This document shows positions 1-10,600 of a stretch of 64,000 bases of DNA, one piece after another. The stretch is taken from positions 868,001 to 932,000 of the forward strand of contig RSEF01000014.1 of the NCBI GenBank assembly GCA_003993805.1, given 5' to 3'. Position numbers and translations under genes: made by a program. The notes under the pieces were generated by a model that had not been told where the DNA came from, did not search any database, and worked only from the letters and a program-made list of their open reading frames with translations. The first letter of the stretch is position 1. Each line of letters begins with the position of its first letter. The stretch is from Himantopus leucocephalus (Eukaryota > Chordata > Aves > Charadriiformes > Recurvirostridae).

Positions 1-420
1 CATTGTTTCTGGCTCACCTATTGAAGATAAAATGAGACAATAAGCAACTAAGACGACACATTGAGCAGTGAGAAACCACGGATATAGTTCAGCACAGTTG
101 AAGTCCAATTGCCTAAAGCACCCTTTTATTCAAATCCTGCCTTTTCTTTTCCTGTAGTCTGATCTAGGCTCTTGTATAAAGTGTTTTTTCTCAGAATAAT
201 CTTGCTGTTCACAGGGAACTCTTTAAGGAGCAAGGTCCTACTTAATGGCAGTAAGCATGGCAAAAAGTAGCCCCAGGAGAAACAGAAAATCTTAACTGCA
301 TCTTTATTTATCTCAACCCCTATTTATTTAAATTTTGTTTATACATCCCAAAGAGCCAAACATAAGCCAAGAAGTCATTTTTTTTTCCTATAAGTTTTTG
401 GATCATCTTCTTTTCAATAG
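1..420. other. Non-coding, no feature seen
   Basis: AT-rich sequence with short T and A runs. No convincing open frame, splice-flanked exon or repeat family was recognised. Confidence 0.6.
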
Positions 421-458
421 CTAAAAAAAAAAAAAAAAANTAAAAAAAAAAAAAAAAG
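421..458. repeat. Poly-A tract with unresolved base
   Basis: Two long A runs are separated by an N at 440 and a T at 441. The N lies inside the homopolymer, so it probably marks an uncertain run length and not a biological gap. No retroposon body was recognised upstream, so I do not call this a SINE or retrogene tail. Confidence 0.9.
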
Positions 459-1340
459 ATGTTCAAACACCTTTGTGCTTCTTTCGATCCTCAGGAAAGT
501 TGCAGAACTTTAGTCCAGGCTGAACAAAATTGATTACTCCTATTTTCTACTGTCTGGTAACTAATCTTGGCTCCTTGGAGCCTTGCTTTAAGTTGTTCTA
601 CAGAGCTTTTGTGCTGCTGTAAATCACTGCTGTTGTCAAGATGGGAAAGTTTTGGGCTTTCATCCATCCTTAATGCTCGGTAGTGCAAGGTTGTTGGCTT
701 GTCTCTGAACTCCGTTTGCTTGATCCTGGCAAGAAGAGGGGCAGATCTCTTGACTGTAACATTTACGTTAGCACTGTGCAGGTTGGTGTTTTGTGTCCTG
801 TGGTGTGGGCAAAGCTAAGAGGTGGTCCAGCCCCCTGAGTACCCTTCCCATCGTTTATGTTTGAATCTGCTCCTGGTCAAGCCACAAAACTGGAACTGTG
901 TGGACTGTGAGGATGCTGCGATAAACACCTCAGGGACTCCTGTCCTAAGCAAGGCAGGTGGTTTTGCTGGTTCAGCGTCCCATGCTCATCTCCCTCTCCA
1001 GGGAGCTGTGACACTGGGATCCCTCGGTGGGCAGGTCCACCTCCTGCTCTGTCCCCACATCTTCTCCCTTTCCCTGCTGCAATGTACGAATGACGGCCAC
1101 ACCAGTGTCAGTTTACAAAAGAAGTGCCTGCCAAGTCTGATTCAGCTCCACAGGTACCAAGTCGTAGGAACCAGGCTTTTACCGTTCTGTTGGTGAGTAG
1201 ACTGTAATATTGATGGCCTTGAGAAAGTTTTCTTTCTCAAAAAGCTATTCCACCAGTAGAAGCACCTCCCCTGGTTACTGGAAATCCAGTGAAGAAGGAA
1301 CAGATGTATTATGCCTAGAAATATGTGTATGCTTTTGCTG
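459..1340. other. Non-coding, no feature seen
   Basis: The longest plus-strand open frame (822-1196, 124 codons) is rich in Cys, Leu, Ser and Pro. It has no recognised domain and no supporting splice structure, and I regard it as a chance frame. No RNA gene or repeat was recognised. Confidence 0.55.
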
Positions 1341-1552
1341 CAAGGGCAATTAATCATTTGAACAATTTACCTTGGATTGTGCTGGATTCATTGTCACGTG
1401 AAGTCTTTAAATCAAAACTGGATGCGTTTTCTAAAAATAAGATCAACCTCACACAGAACTTATGTGTCTGGTGAAGGACTTGCTGGGTGAAATTCTGTCA
1501 TATGCAAGGTGGAGAAACCAGTGACCATTCTAGTCCCTTCTAACACTAAAAT
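1341..1552 (+). mobile_element. Old CR1-type LINE 3' fragment
   Basis: The order of blocks matches, from memory, the 3' part of an old amniote CR1 family common in turtles and crocodilians. It begins with a block like GGCAATTAATCATTTGAACA. Next comes an AGTCTTTAAATCAAAACTGG block at about 1402-1421, then a CTGGGTGAAATTCT block, and it closes near TAGTCCCTTCTAAC. Reading in this order places the element on the plus strand. It is heavily diverged, has lost its terminal repeat tail and cannot encode protein. It is likely a fossil inserted well before modern birds diversified. Exact edges and subfamily are uncertain. Confidence 0.75.
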
Positions 1553-3084
1553 TGATCTGAATCAGTGCTAGGAAGGTGGGTGAACCTCTCCCACCCTCTG
1601 TGCTACTCACCATTGAATTGCCTGGTGTTACAATGGCTGTGTGAGATGTCTTTATGCTTTTCATTCTACATACTCGCACCCATCCTATACCGCACTACTG
1701 CTCTATTTCCGCTCCTGTATGTCTTTCTACGCTTACAAAAAATTGGATTGGTTGTCCTTTTTATGCACTATTCCTTCAAAAGTACGGTGTATCATAGGGG
1801 CGATTAATATCATCCCATTCATCTTCATAACATTACGATCATTCTGCCATCTTAGAAAGGCATGGGCACCCGTACCCAAGATATGCTAAACCAAAACAAT
1901 GTGAATAATACTTTGAGTGCTTTGATGCAGGAGAATAAAAACCCTCCTATAGCAGCTGTAATAGGTTCTGGGAATGTTTTTTTCAAAATGGAAAAATAAC
2001 CAATTGATTTTAATACCAGTAAGACAATGTGATAGGATCTGTTATTTGCAGGATGATGAACGGATTTGGTGAAATGACTTGATTTGCAAACAAATTGCAG
2101 AAGAGATATTAGATCTAAGCTGTACATGGACCTGTGTCTCCCCTTTCACCCCTCGCAGGTGTCAGAGCAGAGGGTAGCTGTCATTTTCTGCCCTACACAT
2201 CCAGGCTTTTGTGCATCCTTTTGTAAACATAGACCGAGATTTAGATTCCTGGCCTCAAAACCCAAACATACCAGCACAGGCATAAGGTTCCTTGAAAGGC
2301 AGTGAATGCTATTATCATGCTATCACCTCTCATAAGGCAAGCAATAAGAAAATGAATTTTGGAGGAAATGCAGATAGTTTTGTCTTTCCTGTGAAAGAAA
2401 AAACTCAACATCACTCCAACCCAGATGTTTTATTCCGCTTGAAATGAAATTCAGCTAATTTCATTTTCAAATTATCTAAGCCTTTTAATTTTTGCTTTGA
2501 AAAAAATGGAAAAAAAATTTCTGCGAAATGTAATATCAGTAATGAATCTTGAAAATATAAAGTAAGACCAGTAGGCTTTTTCAGTGTTTCTCCCTCTTTG
2601 GTTAGAGTACTTGCTGAATTCAATCCAAATTTACAAAGCATGACTTTGCTATTAATTCACTTTTCCTTTTACCCAGCTTACAATACTGTCTTGGTTTAAG
2701 AGTAAGTAGTTTTATGCTTGCTACCGGCAGACAGAGAAGTCAGGAGGAGACTAAGATTGATCCTGGGTTCTGTAGGCAGAATACAAGGTGAGTTTGGCTA
2801 CTGCAGAGGGCACTACTGGGGAGTAAAAGCATAATTTGCATCAGTTTTTAGCATCAGCAATGTAGTTTTGTGCATGTATATGTTTAAGAAAGGTCTGGCA
2901 ATGCACGTAAGGACTGCCCTAGCTGCTTGTTGGGTAGGTTTGACTGCACAGTGATGTTTGATTTCCCTGTCCCATCACTCAAGATGGTTGATTCCTTTAC
3001 GTTACAAGCAAATTCTGTTTCTTAACAATGATTTTCTGAAATAACTTCTTTTTCCCCCCCAAGCTCAGTTTGCACTAGAAATTA
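1553..3084. other. Non-coding, no feature seen
   Basis: AT-rich DNA with only short chance open frames (up to 91 codons, minus strand 1852-2127). No repeat family or RNA gene was recognised. Confidence 0.55.
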
Positions 3085-3185
3085 CACACGTCCACATCTT
3101 CAAACTTCTAAGTAATTGCAGGTGCAAACAGGGCTAATTGCACCTGTCTGACAGCACAAATTTTAGCCATCTGAGCCTTCACAAG
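3085..3185. promoter_or_regulatory. Candidate regulatory element with paired E-boxes
   Basis: A perfect 9-bp inverted repeat, CAGGTGCAA at 3119-3127 and TTGCACCTG at 3138-3146, is separated by 10 bases. Each arm contains a CAGGTG/CACCTG E-box, the type bound by ZEB, Snail and bHLH factors. The word TAATTGCA occurs beside the first arm (3113-3120) and at the start of the second (3135-3142), giving two homeodomain-like cores. A CTGTCTGACAG segment with a TGACAG MEIS-like core follows. The sites are directly visible; regulatory activity is inferred from their spacing and symmetry only. Confidence 0.3.
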
Positions 3186-6011
3186 GCTGTGGATTCAAAT
3201 TACAGTCTACAAAATAACAAATGGAGAGCTTGTCTGAAAGTCAGGTGTTTCGTGAGTATGGCTGAGGTACCCCTGAAGCTGTTAAACCAATGAGAGGTGA
3301 TGAGCACTGCTGCAAATTAGGCTACAAGAATTTTGTGTGTCTTAACTGTGGGACAGTTAAGGGCCTCTGCAACAAGTAACCCAGCCTCAAATACAGCAGC
3401 CACCTTCTCAACGCACAAATGCTCAATTGAGGTGTTTTCCTTTCCACATACATTTTGCATCAAAAAAGTATTTGTACATTGCTGTCATTTTTTGCACTTT
3501 TTCTCACTGCGTATGCCCATGTTGCCTCTGCAGTTCTGGTTGGGTCTTTTTGTGTTATTCTCTCCCAAAACGGCAATCCCCTTAGGTGAGCAGTGTGGAT
3601 GACAGGCTGTGACCATGAGTGCTATTAAGATGCAGCAGAGGAGGAAAGGTGACGTGGGAGAAGAGCTTGTGGAGGTGGCGGCTGGAGGTCTGATGGGAAC
3701 CAGAGTATGGCCTGAACTGACTCAGGGACTTGGGAATGGTCTCAAGGAGCCCAGAGCAGAGTCAGGCCACAAAGCAGCAGAAAAGGAATAGCAAAGAACA
3801 ATTTATATGCAATTCCTGTCTCTTTGTGGCCAAAACAATTCTCCAGAGAGGCCCTCAGCACGGATGGAGGGGTAAGCTTGAGGATAAGTTTAAAAAAGCT
3901 GTACAAAAGGGGGTGGGTGGACTCTGTGACAGCAGTGCTGTCCTTAGAGTGAAGAGATGTGTGGTCAACCTGAAGCCTGGCAAAAAAAGACAGGCCATGG
4001 AGAGGCAGAGGTAAACTGAGCATTGAATGTGTCAAAATGAGGTCATGCATGAGGTACGTGTGCATGGGGACCTCACAGGATGAAGAGGAGGAGTGATATG
4101 GTCACATCACTGGTGGCTGCCAATGGAGCCAAACTGAGATATAACTAAGGAGTTTTTCCCCGTGTTGGACATACCTAACCTACTTTCTTTGTGTTCTGTG
4201 GTTTCCCAGCAAGGGGATGTGTTTCTGTGTGCGTCCTTTTTGTCACCATGGTTTGTGTTATCGTTCCTGAAATACTCCTTGGCATCCTATTTAGCTGATA
4301 CTATACTGTCAGTACCTTTGTGTGATCTCCACAGCTGGGGATACTGGGCATAAATCACTGCTATGTAAGTGCTCTTTTTGTGTGTGACACTTCTGGCAGC
4401 CAAATGACATTCAGCTGCACACAGGGTGAGGGGGCTGCACTGTGGATGGAGCAGAAATGCAGCCCGACCTGCCTTTATAGGTACTGTGCTGAGCTCTCCT
4501 GTAGGCTCTAATGTATTCCCATGCCTGATGCTAGCTTGGAGCCAAACTACCCACCTTGAGAGTTAGCATCCAACACAGAATTTACATTTTCTTAGTATTC
4601 GGAAAGCATGTGCTATAAGGACAAATGCAATTTTACTGTAAACATGGCCCAGCCATCATTTTGAATGGGAAAAGAGCACCTTCAAAATGAATTGCATTAT
4701 GCTGCTCCATTGAGGTGTTAAACTGTTCGATGAGCATTTCAAAGCTGAAGCCCTGCCACTGATTAGTAACAGTGCTCATACATCATGTACCCTACCCTGT
4801 CAGCAAAGCTGCTGGAGGGCTGCGGGGAGTGCCAGCCGCTCCCCTCTGGAGTATAGCTCTACCACCTGAAAGTTCTCAACTTACTGCTTATTGCTCATAT
4901 TGCTTAGACTTAAGAATAATTTAAGAATAACTCTGCGTTTGAGTGCTCAGTTTTGAGATGGCCTCTGACACTCAGGCACATGTCCTAACATATTTCTCCC
5001 CAAAGTATGAGTGCCCATGGCTTTCTGAAAATGGAGCTGTTACTATTTCCCAGACCTGGGAACATCTAAGCACACAAGTCACTTCAGAAAATACGGTCTC
5101 TCACCCAGCTCTCCCTAGAGTCATGTTAAAATGACTAATTAGTATTTCTTTCATCCCAAAGGTTTGTGAGAAGATGCAATTAGTTTAGCAGTGCCATGAC
5201 TCTGCTACCTGGTATGAGGGAGGGATTGCTTCCCGCTTGCGTTTTGTCAAAACCAGAATAGCCTACAAGAGCCGATAGGTTTGGGCAGGAGAAGAAGAGC
5301 TCAGTGATAAGAAGGAACAATGACAGCCAACCATGTCTTGGCAATCAAACAGAAGCAGTGACATCCATTCTCCTTTCCTGGGAGAGAAGTAAGACTGAAT
5401 GTCAGCAACTACTTGCACGAACACGGTGCTCTGCAAGAAAGAAGCAGGACTTCCAGGTGGTGAGACACTGAAGGCGGCTGCTGCAGTGACAGTGAAGTGA
5501 GTGCTTAAAACTCCTGCTGCCACAGGATAGAAAAATCAACCTGTTTGCTGCAAAATTGCTCTGCTGCCCTGGTCAAGCTCTTCTCCCTTGGAAGTATTTT
5601 GATTTTATTGCCAGCATTTTCCTAATAGCGTAAGCAACCATTTGTGTAACCACCAAAATCTGGCTGTGGGGATCATGACCCTATTTGAGATTATTTCATT
5701 TTACTAAGCAGGCGCTATGCTTTTCTACACGGCAGTACTAATTCCTGCAGAAATACTGTCCCTCAAAGATGTGTTGCCTCTGCTCAGACTGTGGGCTGCT
5801 TGTTACAGCTGGATTTGCTGTGAGCATTTACGTGATCATTCCCTTGTTGCCCAGGCCCTGGCCTGAAGGCTGTCTCTTGTCATCCATACTCTCATTTGGT
5901 GTGAAGACTTTTTCCTCTCAATTCCCTGGTCAGATATCTACCAGCGTAACTCTGGCCACAGGAAGGCAGAATTAATCTTTCTGCTTGATGTTGCATCAGA
6001 TTATCACATAG
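3186..6011. other. Non-coding, no feature seen
   Basis: Mixed-composition DNA. Open frames at 3609-4065 (both strands), 4943-5134 and 5263-5523 are short, lack recognisable domains and have no consistent splice signals. I saw no RNA gene or repeat that I could name. Confidence 0.5.
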
Positions 6012-6130
6012 AAAGCTGGGAGTGAGAGGCTGGAGAGCGCCTCTGGAGACCTTCTAGCTCAAGGTGCTGCTCTGAGGAAGGATCAAGTCAGCCCACACAG
6101 CTCCCAAGAGATATCACAGTCTAACTATTC
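6012..6130 (-). mobile_element. Probable CR1 fragment, reverse orientation
   Basis: The stretch GCCTCTGGAGACCTTCTAGC, followed by CTCAAGGTGCTGCTCTGAGG and AAGGATCAAG, resembles the reverse complement of the CR1 3' region. The usual order there is: dispersed ATAGAA tail, 'gacctctggagatcatctag', 'cctgctc', 'cagggtcaa'. An ATAGAAAGCTGGG near 6009 could be the eroded tail. The match is by eye and imperfect, and the distal boundary is not clear because similarity fades after about 6100. Confidence 0.5.
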
Positions 6131-7498
6131 TCAAGAAGGGCTTTTTGCACACCCAAAGGCAGCGCATCTCAATCCCTTACTACCTTAAGAGAATTTTTTT
6201 TCTTAGTATCCAAAAAGGATCTTTGTTGCTAGTAAAGAACAATTTTTTTTTCCTTATCCTTCCTTCCTGCTTCCTGAGCCACTAGGGTGGAGAATAACCT
6301 GGAACTCATCATCCTTTTATAATAATATTAAATATATAGAAAGACTATCAACCTACCCCATTGACTTTCTGTTTTGTAGATTGAACAAAGTGAAGCCGCT
6401 CATTAGTGCTCATTTTTCCAAATCTTTCCCAGAAAGTTCAGAACTCAGAGGAGACTCAAAAGATGAATGAAACACCACTTCTCCTGGTTACTGGGCCCCA
6501 CTCAGTTAAACTAAGACTTTTTTCTTTTCATTGTGAGATTGTTGAAACTATAAATATAAAAGGGAAAATCTGGAAATGTGAAATGCAAATCAAAATCTGT
6601 CTGAATTCCTGTGAATTGTTTGACAAGCGAGTTTTGAGCATCTCATCTCCCCATGCTCCTGCTCTGCTTCAGACACTGCAAGAAAGTTACTTTAAGCAAG
6701 AGTTATTTTCTTAGTTAACTTGCTTCTTTCTTGCAGCCTTCATCTGTGGGCAATACCATCTGCAAGAGTTACGTCTTCTTCAGCATTGCTGTTCATTCTC
6801 AACTCTGTCCTAGGCATTAATTACCAAAGACTCTCTCTGTTTTTTTCTTGTGATCCAGACATGCTCTTTTTGGAACAACAGTTTAAAAGCAAAGAACCAC
6901 ATCCTAGGTCTGGTAAGGGCATGATTTTAACATGTTGGGTACAATATTTTTGTTCTATGTGATGGTATTTCTTGAGCATCCTCATTTGCAATGTAATCCT
7001 AAGTGATTTGCCAGTGTGCTGCGAACACCACACTTTCTACTTAGTGACTGCACTCCGGGAGCTCCAATGCTCCTGACTGACAGTGATAGATAGCCTTATC
7101 AGTACTCCTTCCACTACATCCCCTGATTGGCTGGATGCACCAGAGGACTTGGAAATTTTTTGCTGTAGAGAGAAAAAATTATAAAGCATTTTTAGAACAG
7201 TGAACCAAATGTTTTTTGCAGCTGGCAGTTCTTATTGATGACAAGTAATAATTGCCTCAGCTGAAAAAAAAAACCAACTCCCAAAAGGAAAATGACAAAG
7301 GTATCTTTAAAGGGAATTTGGTACCCTTGGATATGCAAGTTGGATTCAGCGGGTATTGGGTAAATTAAAGCAGCTGAGCACTGAGGGTGCTGAGAGGGAT
7401 GGACTGGGTCTGCAACGAGGCACTGCTCCTAGTTGGTGGTGCCAGACCTACAGAGACATGTAGCTATGCACTTGACCAGCTGAGGACTGAAATAAGTG
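6131..7498. other. Non-coding, no feature seen
   Basis: AT-rich DNA with short T runs (6195-6203, 6243-6250). Open frames at 6406-6714 and 6720-6962 have no recognised domain. The first 100 bases could be a more decayed continuation of the CR1 fragment before it. Confidence 0.5.
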
Positions 7499-7611
7499 TT
7501 GGGTTTGTTTTTTTGTGGGTTTTTTTTGTGTGTGTGTGTGTGGGTTTTGTGGGTTTTTTTTTGCGGGGGGGGTTTCTTGGGTTGGGTTTTTTTTCTTTTT
7601 TTTTTTTTAAG
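7499..7611 (+). repeat. T/G-rich low-complexity tract with G-quadruplex motif
   Basis: A strongly strand-biased stretch of T runs and GGG runs. It includes a short (TG)n at about 7529-7542, a G8 run at 7565-7572 and a T-rich end to 7609. Within it, 7565-7586 has four GGG tracts with loops of 2, 6 and 2 bases, a canonical G-quadruplex pattern on the plus strand. The open frame that crosses the tract (7387-7656) is a low-complexity artefact. Confidence 0.8.
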
Positions 7612-10600
7612 AATTCTTCTTTAGATTTCAGAAGAAAGTTTCTAAAAGCAGGCTGAGCACCCCTACATCAATGTAAGTACTTTGGAAAACGTTACCTTAC
7701 GTCTACTCCTCGATCTCTGTCTAGCCTGTGGGACTGCAAAGCTCTTCACAGCTCTCTGGTCTTAATGTTGTCCTGGATGTTTCCAGAAAGCATGTCAGGT
7801 TGAAACCTGAGCCTACACAATGAAAAAGAAGCCCAGAACTCTGGCCGTGTCCCTGACTGCCCCAAAGCTTGGCCGTAGCAGGTCTGTATTCCATAGGAGA
7901 ATACTACCTTTGGAGCCTACTCAGCTGGTAGAGACAATGTAAGTGGTACAGGGAGATGTGAAGAGCCCTGTGCCTGGCCAGAATGGGATTCCTCTTACAC
8001 AGCCCTTGTGCAAGAAAGCTATAGGGCTATATCCTGAAGACCCTCTCTTGTCTGGTGGGAGGAACCATAGAAGAAACAAAAGCAACTGAGAGCAGAGCCA
8101 TCACCTGATACTGGTGCAGTGGCACTCGCTTCTCACCAGTGATGATGCAGCATACGCCCAATTAGTGCACTACTTGGGTCATCTATCTAGCACATTTAGG
8201 TATAAAAGAGAACATGTTAAATGGTAATGTATAGATCCCTAGGCTAGAGAGGGTATAATATATAGAAACTCCTTCTTCTGAAATGGAAAAAACTAGACAC
8301 TAACATAATGCATTACCTTCCAAGCATGTGTTTTCTGTTAAAGAAATTTATGAGGTACGTTTGGAGCTAATTGATACTTCTTAGTCACTGACCTGCAAAT
8401 ATATGTTGGAATTCAAAAGACTGGAGCTCCTATGGCTTCATACAGATTTTCATCTTTTAATCTCTTTTCATCTACTATTTCCCTTAAGAAATTTTAAGAC
8501 AAAATATCATGGTCTTTGAATTTGGATTCTACAGAACAACCTTTTCTGTGGATTGTTTCTCAGCTGGATAGGTTCTGAGTGCTGTTCAAAATCTAGTACT
8601 TTATTTAAAGTGTCCTGGCAAATACTTTTATCGAAAAATTTCCCAATGAGTCACCTAACAAGACTTGCAGCCAACAACAGGCAAAAAGGGAGATTGTTTT
8701 GCAGGGTGGAGGTGAGCTTTCTCCAGTTCTTTTGTTGAACTCACAACACTTTTCCTATTTTAGTGGGAGGACAAAATTTACCAAGACATTCATCTTCGCA
8801 CGTTGTAAATAGTATCTATGTAACTAGTAAAGGTCTTTTCCTTTATACTAAGGAATATTTATTTTTGTGCGGAGAATGTTATATACCCGTATGAAATGGA
8901 CAATATAATTTTTATGAGGTTTTTTTGCTGTATGGCAAGCACTGGTTCCACGTAACCTTGGCTGGGAAGAAGGATCCTCCAATTCCTTGCCAAGGGAGAG
9001 AGAAAAGAACTGCCAGGACAGCCCTGCAAATGTAGGATTGCTCAAGGAGTGCCTCTGCTTCGTGGCTGGAAAGCCTGCATATCTAGGCGTCACCAGTCTG
9101 ACTTTCTTTCCAGTCTTCACTGTGTCTCTTCCTGTGCATGGGCTTTAACACAAAGCAGTGGGGCAGGAGGGGGACAAAGGAAAGGGAAAGATCAATGTTT
9201 ATTGCGAGTTGGCTATGGCATCCGGGTTGATAGCATCTAAGAAGTGACTGGCACGATGTGAGCACCCAGTGAGGCATTTGGCTGGTCTTTTTATTTAGAC
9301 TGTGAATTATTCTCTGCAGAAATCCTGCATCCTATCGTGTTGTATGACATTCTGGGCAGTATTTCAAGACAAATAAATAAATAGAAACAGTAATAATTCC
9401 CTTGCACTTTTCTCTCAGCTGCAGGATTTTGGGAACCCCTCAGTACACATTGCTCCTAGGTCTTCATTTTTGAAAGTGCTGATAATGGGGAGAAGAAAAA
9501 CAAGCAGTTGGCTCTAGAAAAAAAGGGCAGTTAAGCTTTCCATTAGATCTTGCACAGACAAAGCCCGAAGCACCCTAATTTCACATCAGTATTAGCAAAC
9601 CCACAATAGCCAATAGTTTCCTGGAATCTAAGACCCTTTGGGCTCTTTAGAAAGAAGTCAGCAGGACTTTCCACATGCTGTAACTAACATGTTTTCTGTG
9701 CTTTCTTGGGCTGAGGTCTCTCATCATTGTTTGCTGCTGGTACCTTGGAGATTTGCTGGATCTCTGTGTTCTGTTGTACAATTAACTGCATCTGAAAAAG
9801 CCATTTTATTGATAGTCTATAGGGGCTATTCTTGGAACAGAAATGAGTAACATATTTGAGGAAAATTTATTGTTTATCCTTCTCTCCACATGACTGTATG
9901 TAGGGTCACACAGGGACACCTGACGTTGGGTTCCAGTGCTATCGAGACATATTTTCATCAGACATGTTGTGCTGAAGTCAAAGCAGAGCTATGCCTGCTC
10001 ATATCAGCTGAGAATTCGGCCTTTCTAGTGAGCATGAGAAATGACTTCAAATCTCATGCTCCCACAGCAGCAGAACCGGATCAAAGACGGTCAGGAATAA
10101 TGCTCTATTGCTTTTTTGTCTTAGGCTGCACATGCCTGGGCACTGTGGTCTCAAGCAAAATAAAACCCCATGACTCACTTCCCAGAGCTGCATTTTCGGA
10201 GGCAAGAGGATCCCAAAACAGGCAAAACACTCTAGTGGAGGGAAGGAAAGATAAATGTGAGGGCCCAAAGGGCCTGAAACATGAACATTTTTCATACTCA
10301 TGTTTTCTTTGAGAGAAATTTCTGTTACAAAGGGGGCACATTATAATGAAAAGTTCCCCATTGTACCAGTGCGTGATTTATTATGCTCAAGAGTGTTTCG
10401 TATCTCCCTAAATGTAGCCAGGCAATGGCTTCCGCTATTAGGATGCAAAAGATTGAGCCTGGAAAAGAGAAGGGCTGAGGCAGATTTTGGAAGAGCTTCC
10501 TTAAGCTGGAAAACTGACACTGAATGGGGTTTTGTGTGTACAAACACTGTGCAGGGGCTCAGTACCACATGCGTTTCGCTAAGAAAGTAAACGGGAGGAA

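Noticed and set aside
822..1196. 124-codon plus frame upstream of the old CR1
   Set aside because: No domain, no splice support and low-information composition.
5889..5904. 16-base exact match to 37866-37881 (CTCTCATTTGGTGTGA)
   Set aside because: A single 16-base match is expected about once by chance in 64 kb and the flanks do not align.
7387..7656. 89-codon frame rich in Phe, Gly and Val
   Set aside because: Produced by the T/G-rich low-complexity tract.
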